61,075 nucleotides of DNA from CAADGN01 sp035443945 (GTDB taxonomy: Bacteria > Planctomycetota > Phycisphaerae > Phycisphaerales > UBA1924), in the NCBI GenBank assembly GCA_035443945.1, contig DAOMNQ010000012.1:1-61075 (forward strand), in the 5' to 3' direction. The translations under genes and the position numbers were made by a program. Positions 53,410 to 61,075 of the stretch are shown here, in pieces. The notes under the pieces were generated by a model. That model worked only from the letters and a program-made list of their open reading frames with translations. It was not told the DNA's origin and made no database searches. The first letter of the stretch is position 1; the number at the start of each line of letters is the position of its first letter.

Positions 53410-54066
53410 ATGAAGGGCAATCGCAGCACGACCCGCATGAGCCGCCGCTCGAAGACGGTGTGGCTGTCGCTGCTCGCCGCGATGACCGGGGTGAGCGGGG
53501 CGTTGCTGGCGCTGGACGGCGGCCCGGCCCCGCGTTTCGACGGCCTGACGCTGCCCGCTCTCGCGGCGGCGACCGGCCCGGCGTCGATGGAGGTCGTGCT
53601 CGCGCCCCGGCAGCCGCTGGACCGGGCGCGCTGGCGGGCGATCGTGATCGAGCAGTCCGGCTCGCCGTTCGGCACCCCGTCGTCGATCGACCAGGAGCAC
53701 AAGGCCCGGAACCTCCGCGGCCTCGGATACCACTTCGTCGTCGGCAACGGCAACGGGCTGTCGGACGGCGAGATCCACGTGGGCTACCGGTGGCTGGAGC
53801 AACAGGCCGGTGCGCACACCGGCGGGCCGGACGCGGACTGGTACAACCAGCACGCGATCGGAATCTGCCTCGTGGGCAACGGGGATCGGCGGTCGTTCAC
53901 GGACGCCCAGATGTCGCGGCTGGTCGAACTGGTGAGCGTGCTGGCCCGCGACCTGGGCATCCCGCCCGAGCGGATCGTTCTTGCCTCGGATGTTTCGCCT
54001 TCGGGCGGGCCGGGGCGTCTCTTCCCTGCGGCGGCGTTCCGGGAGCAGGTTGACGCCCGTCGCTGA
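53410..54066 (+). CDS. Degenerate PGRP/amidase_2-fold protein
   Basis: 218 residues from ATG 53410 (GAGGGG upstream; ATG 53395 is an alternative). A helix about 13-35 anchors or exports it. The fold of N-acetylmuramoyl-L-alanine amidases is visible: WRAIVIEQSGSPFGTPSSID, GLGYHFVVGNGNGLSDGEIH, EQQAGAHTGGPDADWYNQHA and IGICLVGNGDRR. The zinc ligands are not kept: the first His of 'IVIHHT' is Glu (IVIEQS) and the 'H.D..PT.CPG' end reads LASDVSPSGGPG. It likely binds peptidoglycan or a related ligand rather than cutting it. Confidence 0.8.
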   Translation: MKGNRSTTRMSRRSKTVWLSLLAAMTGVSGALLALDGGPAPRFDGLTLPALAAATGPASMEVVLAPRQPLDRARWRAIVIEQSGSPFGTPSSIDQEHKARNLRGLGYHFVVGNGNGLSDGEIHVGYRWLEQQAGAHTGGPDADWYNQHAIGICLVGNGDRRSFTDAQMSRLVELVSVLARDLGIPPERIVLASDVSPSGGPGRLFPAAAFREQVDARR

Positions 54067-54300
54067 CGCCGGATTGCACTCGTATCTCGGCCCCGCGCGT
54101 GCCCGCCCGCACGACGGGGGTCGTTGCTGCTAAGATCGGGTCCGGTCGCCCGACAAGGGAGGCCGCGTACACGCCGCCCTCTGGCCCACGGGCCTATCCG
54201 GGTCGTCTTCGGGGCGGCGTCCGGGCACCAGGCACACCGCCGGTCTGTCGTCCGGCGGGTTTTCGGAGGAGCGGCCCCCGTCCGTCGCGGGGGTTCGACG

Positions 54301-55203
54301 ATGGCAGAGGACACCTCATCCGTGCCGGTGAAGAAGAAGGGCGACGTCGTCGAAGGCTACCGCGTGCTGTCCGAGATCGGACGCGGGGCGGCATCCGTCA
54401 TCTACCTGGTGCAGGATCCGAAGTCCAAGCAGATCGTCGCCCTCAAGCACGTCGAGAAGCAGACAGACAAGGACCAGCGGTTTCTGGACCAGACCGAGAC
54501 CGAGTACAAGGTCGCCCGGCAACTGGACCACCCCGGCATCCGCAAGATCGAACGGCTGATCAGGAAGGGGTCGTTCCTGGCGGTCAAGGAGTTGTACCTC
54601 GTCATGGAGTTCGTGGACGGGGTGAGCCTCGACCGCCACCCGCCGCAGACCTTCGAGGAGGCGTGCGCGATCTTCGAGCAGGCGGCGGCGGCGATGGCCC
54701 ACATGCACGGTCGCGGGTTCGTGCACGCGGACATGAAGCCGAACAACATTGTCGTCTCCGAGGGGGGCGTGGTGAAGATCATCGACCTCGGGCAGTCGTG
54801 CTCGTCGGGGACGATCAAGCCGCGGATCCAGGGCACGCCGGACTACATCGCCCCGGAGCAGGTGCACCGTCGGGCGATCACGCCCAAGACGGACATCTAC
54901 AACCTCGGGGCGACGATGTACTGGGTGCTCACGCGGCAGCACATCCCGACCGCGCTGGCGAAAGGGGACTCGCTGGTGGGGTCGCTCGACGACAACCTGG
55001 TCGCCAAGCCCAAGCCCGCGATCGAACTGAATCCGCGCATCCACCCGAAACTGAACGACCTGATCATGCAGTGCGTAGAGATCGACTCAGAGAAGCGCCC
55101 CGAGTCGATGAAGGAGGTCCAGGACAGGCTGAACCTGGTCCGGGGCATTCTGCACGCGGCGACGACGATGGCCGCGGGCGCGATCGACGACGAGGAGGAC
55201 TAG
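54301..55203 (+). CDS. Ser/Thr protein kinase
   Basis: 300 residues from ATG 54301. Kinase domain: glycine loop IGRGAASVIYLVQDP, Lys in IVALKHVEK, EYKVARQLDHPGI (alphaC Glu), hinge LVMEFVDG, catalytic loop FVHADMKPNNIVV (HAD instead of HRD), DLG in place of DFG (KIIDLGQSCSS), and GTPDYIAPEQV. No membrane segment and no extra sensor domain. HAD and DLG are known variants in active bacterial kinases, so activity is plausible. A metallophosphoesterase gene follows immediately. Confidence 0.93.
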   Translation: MAEDTSSVPVKKKGDVVEGYRVLSEIGRGAASVIYLVQDPKSKQIVALKHVEKQTDKDQRFLDQTETEYKVARQLDHPGIRKIERLIRKGSFLAVKELYLVMEFVDGVSLDRHPPQTFEEACAIFEQAAAAMAHMHGRGFVHADMKPNNIVVSEGGVVKIIDLGQSCSSGTIKPRIQGTPDYIAPEQVHRRAITPKTDIYNLGATMYWVLTRQHIPTALAKGDSLVGSLDDNLVAKPKPAIELNPRIHPKLNDLIMQCVEIDSEKRPESMKEVQDRLNLVRGILHAATTMAAGAIDDEED

Positions 55204-55205
55204 CG

Positions 55206-56119
55206 ATCCTCCGCGCGCCCGACCTCCAAGACCCGGACGCGGTCTGCCGCCTGTTCGAGCGCGGCGCGGAAGCCAACCGCGACGCGGCCTGCCGGCGGAA
55301 GTCGATCGACGCGATCGAGTCACCGGGCACGCTGATCGCCACGGGCGACCTGCACGACAATCCGTTCCATCTCGAGCGGCTGGTCGAGGCGGCGCGGATG
55401 GACCACCCGGCGGGCGAGGGCGAGCCGGGGCCGCACCTGACGCTGCACGAAGTCATCCACGCGGACCGGCTGGTGAACGGGCTGGACTTCAGTTACCGCG
55501 CGCTGGCGCGGGTGGCGCAGTTGAAAGTCGAGTTCCCGGAGCGCGTCCATGCGCTGCTCGCAAACCATGAACTGAGCCAGATCATCGGGGCAGGGATCGT
55601 GAAGGACGGCGTGCGGTGCGTGGACGCCTTCAACGACGGGCTGGGGTACGTCTTCGGCGGCGAGTGGGAGCGGGTGGCGGGGGCGGTGGAGCGGTTCATN
55701 NNNNNNNNNGTTCGATGCCGATCGCGTTGCGGTGCAGCGGGCCGCGGGGGGACGTGCTGTGCGCGCACAGCCTGCCTGGGCCGGAGGGGATGGCGCGGTT
55801 CGACGCGACGATCCTCGACCGCGACCTGACGGACGACGATTTCCAGCCGCGGCGTGGCTCGGCGCACGTGATGGTGTGGGGGCGGGGGTACGACGCGGAG
55901 CAGTTGGAGGACCTGGTCGAGCGGTGGGGGGTGGGGCTGTTCGTGCTGGGGCACGAGAAGGCCGACAACGGCGTGCTGGTGGTGCCGCCGTGCGCCGTGG
56001 TGCTGAACAGCGACCATGCGCGGGGCGTCTACCTGCCGATCGACCTGGCCAACCCGCCGCGAGCGGAAGAGGCGCCGGGGATGGTCAAGCCGCTGGCGCT
56101 GGCGGGGGACGTGGGGTGA
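55206..56119 (+). CDS. Metallophosphoesterase (frame broken at assembly gap)
   Basis: Reads LIATGDLHDNPFHLERLV (first metal motif GDLHDN), ALLANHELSQ (NHE) before the gap, and DVLCAHSLPGP and FVLGHEKADNG after it; these are the calcineurin-like phosphoesterase motifs. The 10-N gap at 55700-55709 shifts the frame, so the true gap size must differ. There is no ATG, GTG or TTG near the 5' end in this frame: ATC at 55206 is the best-placed codon, seven bases after a perfect AGGAGG (55193-55198) inside the end of the kinase gene. Either an ATC start or a base error. Probably co-translated with the kinase. Confidence 0.75.
55700..55709. other. Assembly gap (10 N), changes reading frame
   Basis: The metallophosphoesterase reads in one frame before and another after the gap, so the N count is not the true length. 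Confidence 1.
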
Positions 56120-56158
56120 AACGGGCCGTTCGACGAGCGTCGTCCGTATCATCCCCGC

Positions 56159-57438
56159 ATGTCCCACGACCCCATTGCTGACAGTGTGCTCGGGCTGCTG
56201 CGCGAGCGTGACCCGGACGCGGCCGCGATCCTCGGGCGGGAGCAGGATCGCCAGGCGACGACGCTGGAACTGATCGCGAGCGAGAACCACGTCTCGCCCG
56301 CGGTCATGCACGCGATGGGGACGTGCTTCACGAACAAGTACGCCGAGGGCTACCCGGGGGCGCGGTACTACGGCGGGTGCGTCTACCACGACCAGGCCGA
56401 GGAACTGGCCCGCGAGCGGGCCAAGCGGCTCTTCGGGTGCCGGTTCGCCAACGTGCAGCCGCACTCGGGTGCGCAGGCGAACGCGGCCGTCTTCCTCGCC
56501 CTGCTCCAGCCGGGCGACACCTTCGCATCGCTCGTCCTCGCCGACGGCGGGCACCTCTCGCACGGGCTGAAGGTGAACCTCAGCGGCAAGTGGTTCAACC
56601 CGGTGTTCTACCCGCTGCACTACGACGCCGCCCACCCGCGCTTCGAGCAGATCGACTACGACGCGGCCGAGGCGCTGTGCATGGAGCACCGGCCGAAACT
56701 GCTCATGTGCGGCTACTCCGCCTACCCGCGCGTGATCGATTTCGCCCGCTTCCGCGAGATCGCGGACAAGTGCGGCGCGATCCTGATGGCGGACATCGCG
56801 CACATCGCCGGGCTGGTGGCGACCGGCGAGCACCCGTCGCCCTTCCCGCACTGCCACGTGGTGACGACGACGACGCACAAGACGCTGCGCGGGCCGCGGG
56901 GCGGGCTGATCCTGACCGACGACGAGGAGATCGCGAAGAAGATCGACCGGGCCGTCTTCCCCGGGATGCAGGGCGGCCCGCTGATGCACGTGGTGTTCGC
57001 GAAGGCGGTGGCGTTCGGCGAGGCGCTGAGGCCGGAGTTCAAGGCGTACCAGGGGCAGGTCGTGAAGAACGCCCGGGGGCTGGCGGGCGCGCTCAAGGAG
57101 CGAGGCTACCGCATCACCAGCGGCGGCACGGACAACCACCTGATGCTCGTGGACCTGCGCACGCGCGACGAGAACCTGACGGGCGCGGACGCGGAGAAGT
57201 GGCTCGAGTCGGCGGGCATCATCACGAACAAGAACGGCATCCCGCAGGACCCGCGCCCCCCCCGCGTGACCAGCGGCCTGCGCCTCGGCACGCCNNNNNN
57301 NNNNNNNNNNNNNNNNNNNNNNNNNNNNNNNNNNNNNNNNNNNNNNNNCGGGTGCTGGGTGCGGCGGGCGAGGCGAGCGTGTGCGCGAAGGTGCGCGAGG
57401 ACGTGCGGGCGATGTGCGGGCGGTTCGCGCTGCCGTGA
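56159..57438 (+). CDS. glyA: Serine hydroxymethyltransferase (interrupted by assembly gap)
   Basis: Interconverts serine and glycine with tetrahydrofolate; PLP enzyme. ATG 56159. ATTLELIASENHVSPAVMHA, TNKYAEGYPGARYYGGC, NVQPHSGAQANAAVF, DIAHIAGLVATGEHPSP and the PLP-Lys segment TTTTHKTLRGPRGGLIL are all present. The 54-N gap (57295-57348) removes part of the C-terminal domain (after TSGLRLGT). The part after the gap, VCAKVREDVRAMCGRFALP, reads in another frame, and its stop at 57438 is taken as the true end. Supplies one-carbon units with gcvP and serA. Confidence 0.95.
57295..57348. other. Assembly gap (54 N), changes reading frame
   Basis: Lies in glyA; the frame after the gap matches the SHMT C-terminus only if the true gap length is not 54. 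Confidence 1.
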
Positions 57439-57447
57439 CCGATAGCG

Positions 57448-58074
57448 TCAATCCTCGTCGTGCCGCTCGCGTCTGTGCTGGGGCATGGATTCGAGGACGG
57501 CGTCGATGAGGCCGTAGGCGAGCATTTCCTTCTCGTCCAGCCACTTGTTGCGGTCGAGGTCTTCCTCGATTCGGGCGCGCGGCTGGCCGGTGGCGTTGAC
57601 GTAGACCTCGTAGATGCGGTCGCGGAGGCGGAGCATCTCGCGGGCCTCGATCTCGATGTCGGTGGCCTGGCCTTCCATGACGCCGGAGAGCAGCGGCTGG
57701 TGGAGCAGGTTGCGGGCGTTGGGGAGTGCGAAGCGTTTGCCCTTGGCGCCGGAGCAGGCGAGGACGGAACCCATGCTGGCTGCCTGCCCGATGATGTAGG
57801 TGCAGACGTCGGGTGCGATGAAGTTCATGGTGTCGAGGATGCCGAGTCCGGCGGTGACGCTGCCGCCGGGGGAGTTGACGTAGAGGTGGATGTCGCTCTT
57901 TGGGTCTTCGTTTGCGAGGAAGAGCAACTGGGCGACGACGAGGTTGGCCATCTCGTCCATGATGGGGCCGCCGAGGAAGATGATGCGGTCCTTCAGGAGG
58001 CGGGAGTAGATGTCGTAGGACCGTTCGCCGCGTGAGGTCTTCTCGATGACGATGGGGACGAGGTAACTCGACAT
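57448..58074 (-). CDS. clpP: ATP-dependent Clp protease proteolytic subunit (ClpP, first copy)
   Basis: 208 residues from ATG at 58074. SDIHLYVNSPGGSVTAGLGI (oxyanion region), Ser about 100 in GQAASMGSVL, His about 125 in NLLHQPLL, Asp about 174 in DLDRNKWLDE: a complete Ser-His-Asp triad. Forms the tetradecameric peptidase with ClpX/ClpA-type unfoldases, none of which is in the window. Second gene after another clpP on the minus strand, 56 bases downstream of it. Convergent with glyA, only 9 bases apart. Confidence 0.96.
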   Translation of the reverse strand: MSSYLVPIVIEKTSRGERSYDIYSRLLKDRIIFLGGPIMDEMANLVVAQLLFLANEDPKSDIHLYVNSPGGSVTAGLGILDTMNFIAPDVCTYIIGQAASMGSVLACSGAKGKRFALPNARNLLHQPLLSGVMEGQATDIEIEAREMLRLRDRIYEVYVNATGQPRARIEEDLDRNKWLDEKEMLAYGLIDAVLESMPQHRRERHDED

Positions 58075-58130
58075 GGGGCGTGTCCTGCTCTCGGTGCGTT
58101 CGACTGGTGATCCGGTGGTGCTCGGGCGGG

Positions 58131-58724
58131 TCAGCGGGCGACGTTGGCTTCCTTGGGCGGTTCCTTGAGGACCTCGTCGACGAGCCCGTACGCGACCGCC
58201 TCCTCCGCGGAGAAGTACTTGTCGCGCTCGGCGTCGCGCCGGATCTGCTCGACGTCCTGCCCGGTGTGGCGGGAGAAGATCTCGTTGAGTTGGCGCTTGG
58301 CCTTGATGATCTGCTCGGCCTGGATGCGGATGTCCTCGGCCTGACCGGTCACGCCGCCGTAGGGCTGGTGGATCATGATCTTGGCGTGGGGCAGGATGAA
58401 GCGCCGCCCCTTCACGCCCGCCGTCACCAGCAGCGCCGCGCCGGAGTAGGCGTACCCGATGCAGTACGTCGCCACCGGCGACGTCAGCAGCCGCATCGTG
58501 TCGTAGATGGCGAGCGTGTCGTCCACGCTGCCGCCGGGACTCTTGATGTAGAAGTTGATCTCCTGCCCGCGCTTCTGGTGCTCGAGGTAGTGCATCTGCA
58601 TCATGACGCGCGAGGCGGAGACGTGGTTGATGTCGCTGGCGAGGAAGACGATGCGGTTTTCGAGGAGGAGTTCCTCGATGGTCATCTCTCGCGTGCGCTG
58701 GTAGGTGATCCCTGCGGCCGGCAT
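58131..58724 (-). CDS. clpP: ATP-dependent Clp protease proteolytic subunit (ClpP, second copy)
   Basis: 197 residues from ATG at 58724. EINFYIKSPGGSVDDTLAIY, Ser about 94 in YCIGYAYSGAALLVTAG (the usual 'AASMGA' is 'AYSGAA'), His about 119 in KIMIHQPYGG, Asp about 168 in DAERDKYFSAEEAVAYG. The triad is present but the Ser neighbourhood differs from the first copy. Two adjacent ClpP genes, as in several other phyla, may form a mixed two-ring complex. Upstream gene of the pair. Confidence 0.93.
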   Translation of the reverse strand: MPAAGITYQRTREMTIEELLLENRIVFLASDINHVSASRVMMQMHYLEHQKRGQEINFYIKSPGGSVDDTLAIYDTMRLLTSPVATYCIGYAYSGAALLVTAGVKGRRFILPHAKIMIHQPYGGVTGQAEDIRIQAEQIIKAKRQLNEIFSRHTGQDVEQIRRDAERDKYFSAEEAVAYGLVDEVLKEPPKEANVAR

Positions 58725-58966
58725 CTGTGCTTCCTCCCCGCGTGTGGTCGTTCGGCCGCGCGTGCGGCGTCGGTGGGGGCATGCTAGGGCCGTCGTTGCG
58801 CGTCGCCACCGCGCCCGGCGCGGCCCTGTCCGCCCCCATCCACGATCGGCCGGAACGCCCCACGGCTTTGGGGCGATTGCCGATCCGGCGCGGGTTCCCT
58901 ACGATGCCCGCCTGCCCCGGAGGCCCCGGGGGCACGCCCGGAAAGCGGGCGACGAGAAAGCCAGCC

Positions 58967-59743
58967 GTGCTCACCGCCGTCATCAGCGACATCCACGCCA
59001 ACGCCGAAGCCCTCCGGGCGGTGATGGCGGACATCGACGGGCGCGGCATCGAGCGCATCATCTGCCTGGGCGACATCGTGGGCTACGGGCCGGACCCGCT
59101 CGAGTGCGTGGACATGGTGCGCCGGCGGTGCGCGTGGTCGCTGATGGGAAACCACGACTTCGGCGTGCTGTATGAGCCGACCAACTTCAATCCCGGGGCG
59201 GAGCAGGCGGCGTACTGGACGCGCGAGCAGTTCGACAGCGAGCCGGACTCGGCGTTGCGTGCTGAGCGGTACGAGTTTCTGGGACGGCTGCGCGTGCGAG
59301 TGGTGGAGACGCCGCCGGGCGGGAGCACGCCGATCCTGGCCGTACACGGCTCGCCGCGCCGGCCGATCAACGAGTACATCTTCCCGGACGACGCGATCGC
59401 CAGCCCGGACAAACTGGAGGCGGTGTTCGAGCGTGTGGACCGGCTGTGTCTGGTCGGGCACACGCACGTGCCGGGGGTGTTCACGAACGAGCCGGACTTC
59501 TACCCGCCCGCGGAACTGGGGGAGATGACGTACACCTTCGCGGAGGAGGAGAAGGCGATCATCAACGTCGGGTCGGTGGGGCAGCCGCGCGACCACGACC
59601 CCCGGGCGAGTTACGTGGTGCTGCACCCGGACCGGGCGCAGTTCGTGCGTGTCGAGTACAACGTGGACGTGACGGCGAAGAAGATCAAGGCGATCGCGTC
59701 GCTGCACGACTGGCTGGGGGACCGGCTCTACGAGGGCCGGTGA
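58967..59743 (+). CDS. YfcE/MJ0936-like metallophosphoesterase
   Basis: 258 residues from GTG 58967, which places the strand LTAVISDIHANAEALRAVMA at the N-terminus as is usual; an ATG at 58904 would add a Gly/Pro-rich stretch. Metal motifs: SDIHANAEA, CLGDIVGYGPDP, LMGNHDFGVL, LAVHGSP and CLVGHTHVPGVF, a complete calcineurin-like set; IINVGSVGQPRDHDPRASYV is typical of this family of bacterial phosphatases. Substrate unknown. Divergent from the clpP pair. Confidence 0.93.
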   Translation: MLTAVISDIHANAEALRAVMADIDGRGIERIICLGDIVGYGPDPLECVDMVRRRCAWSLMGNHDFGVLYEPTNFNPGAEQAAYWTREQFDSEPDSALRAERYEFLGRLRVRVVETPPGGSTPILAVHGSPRRPINEYIFPDDAIASPDKLEAVFERVDRLCLVGHTHVPGVFTNEPDFYPPAELGEMTYTFAEEEKAIINVGSVGQPRDHDPRASYVVLHPDRAQFVRVEYNVDVTAKKIKAIASLHDWLGDRLYEGR

Positions 59744-59835
59744 GGGGCTGGCGGGCGGAATCGGGTCCGCCGGGATCGGAACGACCGGCTATCGTTGCCC
59801 CCCGCCGACGCTGAGGAGGCTCCGCGCGTTCAGCC

Positions 59836-61075
59836 ATGCCGCCGACCCGGAACAGACCGCTGAGGATCGTGGTGCCGCTGATCGTGATGGTCGCGGGCAT
59901 CGGCGTGATGATCGCGGTGGCGCGGAACACGGCGAACCAGCGTGCGGCGAGGGAGGCCGCGCAGGCGCAGGTCGAGCAGCAGGCCGTGCAGGAGGCGGCG
60001 CGCGAGCAGGCCCCGCCCGCGTTGGCTGAGCAGCCGGCCGATGCGCCGGCGCCGCGGGCCGCCGCGCCGCAGGGCGAGCCGGTCGAGCCTCCCACGGGTC
60101 TTCGGGCCGAGTCGTTCGATGGCGATCCGCTGGCGTCGTCGTTCGCGCCGCTGGGGGGGCTTGGGTACGACTCGCCGTATGAGATGCGGCTGGAGTTCAC
60201 GCCGCTGGGGGCGGGCGTTCGGTCGCTGAGGCTTGCGGACCAGTTGGACTCGATCCAGACGGACCGGGCGGCCCGCAAGCGCGAGCCAGTGGAGGAGGCG
60301 CACTTCGTCGAGTTGCAGGCGGAGCGGCGTGTGACGTGGACGGGCGTGGATGCGGCGGGGAACGCGGTGACGCGGACGGCGGCGATCGCGCCGATGGCCG
60401 CGCTGGCGGTTGAGGTGGATGGTGCGCTGGTCGCGCTGGCCGACGCGGTGCGCCCGCTGTGGCGGCAGGTTTCGGAGGGCGAGCCGGGGCGGTTCGAGGC
60501 GTTCGTGGTGGACGCGGATGGGCGGCGCGTGCTGCGGGTCGAGCGGCGGTACACGCTGGCCGAGAACGCGAACGACGTGCTGCTGAGCCAGCGGGTCGAG
60601 AACCTGACCGACCGTGCGCTGCGCGTGCGGCTGCGGGTGTTCGGGCCGGGCGACCTGCCGGAGGACCACCTCGGCTACGGCGGTGACAAGCGGCGCGTGC
60701 GGTTCGGGTACCTGGCCGCGCCTGCGGTCGATCCGACGCGGCAGTTCGTCTCGGCGAGCGACTTCCTCTGGCCGCGCGACAAGGCGCTCGGCTCGCGTGA
60801 CAAGCAGACGGGCCTGTACCCGGAGACGCTGCCGTCGCCCTTGTGGCCGAACGACCGTGCGGCGGAGAAGTCCTACGAACTGGTGTGGGCGGGGATGACG
60901 AACCGGTACTTCGGGGTCGTCGTTCATCCGGTGATCGACCCCTCCGCGCCGATGCCGCGCAAGACGTTCGACGCGCTGGAGCGCATCGACCGGGTGGTGC
61001 TGAACACGGGCGCCGCGGACCCGGCGCTGGTGCTGTCGCTCGCGCTGCGCGAGCAGGTGGGGCCGGCTGGGGGGG
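59836..61075 (+). CDS. yidC: Membrane protein insertase YidC, N-terminal part (runs off window)
   Basis: The frame is open from ATG 59836 to the window end (413 codons) with no stop. A first helix (LRIVVPLIVMVAGIGVMIAV, about 9-28) is followed by an Ala/Gln/Pro-rich linker and the large periplasmic beta-sandwich domain: YEMRLEFTPLGAGVRSLRLA, VLRVERRYTLAENANDVLLS and SYELVWAGMTNRYFGVVV, the last being the typical end of the P1 domain. The conserved five-helix insertase core would lie beyond the window. Called from the domain layout and the W.G..NRYF motif. Confidence 0.85.
   Translation, partial: MPPTRNRPLRIVVPLIVMVAGIGVMIAVARNTANQRAAREAAQAQVEQQAVQEAAREQAPPALAEQPADAPAPRAAAPQGEPVEPPTGLRAESFDGDPLASSFAPLGGLGYDSPYEMRLEFTPLGAGVRSLRLADQLDSIQTDRAARKREPVEEAHFVELQAERRVTWTGVDAAGNAVTRTAAIAPMAALAVEVDGALVALADAVRPLWRQVSEGEPGRFEAFVVDADGRRVLRVERRYTLAENANDVLLSQRVENLTDRALRVRLRVFGPGDLPEDHLGYGGDKRRVRFGYLAAPAVDPTRQFVSASDFLWPRDKALGSRDKQTGLYPETLPSPLWPNDRAAEKSYELVWAGMTNRYFGVVVHPVIDPSAPMPRKTFDALERIDRVVLNTGAADPALVLSLALREQVGPAGG

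Overview
The window looks like one contig of a high-GC planctomycete, most likely of the class Phycisphaerae. The evidence is the mix of surface and sorting signals: tandem dockerin-like C-termini of the type DFNGDG..NTLDVL.FLN, a LEPR-XLL-like N-terminus, a PEP-CTERM-like tail, and several pseudopilin proteins starting FTLIELLVVIAIIALLIG. The housekeeping genes are of ordinary bacterial type. Four runs of N (4117-4151, 29479-29488, 55700-55709, 57295-57348) mark this as a draft assembly. Two of the runs change the reading frame of the gene they interrupt. I found no tRNA, rRNA, CRISPR array or intact insertion sequence.

Layout. 1-4.4 kb: a partial beta-repeat surface protein, then groES, a small unknown gene and groEL, then a receiver-domain protein. 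4.5-13.5 kb: rmuC, a LuxR-type regulator and several exported proteins (two with dockerin-like ends, one with a secretin-like domain, one pseudopilin), plus an extraordinary aromatic/Asn/Gly-rich protein with ten FG dipeptides and no leucine. 13.6-19.4 kb: an overlapping four-gene signalling cassette (CHASE/PAS kinase, Rcp1-like receiver, receiver-kinase, receiver-HDOD). 19.5-26.4 kb: nadB, a lipoprotein, nrdR, thrS with its own leader region, then a small accessory group (HEPN, BolA-like, HicB-like, small membrane protein). 26.4-36.9 kb: an MFS permease, two sulfotransferase-like genes, a lipoprotein, a flavin reductase, mraZ without rsmH, a CHRD protein, a pseudopilin, a zinc-ribbon membrane protein and an M28 peptidase. 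37-49.9 kb: gcvP between two inverted-repeat elements, a dehydrogenase, a HEAT-repeat lipoprotein, a coiled-coil membrane protein, an orphan ABC ATPase, an SDR, RNase R, serA and uppP. 50-61 kb: two SPOUT-type RNA methyltransferases, a thioredoxin-fold protein, a degenerate PGRP amidase, a Ser/Thr kinase, two metallophosphoesterases, glyA, two clpP genes and the start of yidC.

How the parts work together. serA, glyA and gcvP cover serine/glycine/one-carbon flow but lie in separate transcription units. The kinase-receiver cassette is the only large dedicated signalling operon. The most striking regulatory feature is the thrS leader: a 20-codon open frame with eight consecutive threonine codons, then an intrinsic terminator, then the threonyl-tRNA synthetase gene. 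This is the layout of classical transcription attenuation. mraZ has a perfect TTGACA box and two TGGGG repeats at MraZ-box spacing, which suggests autorepression. Many intergenic spaces hold short periodic or palindromic repeats that look like interspersed repeat families rather than genes.
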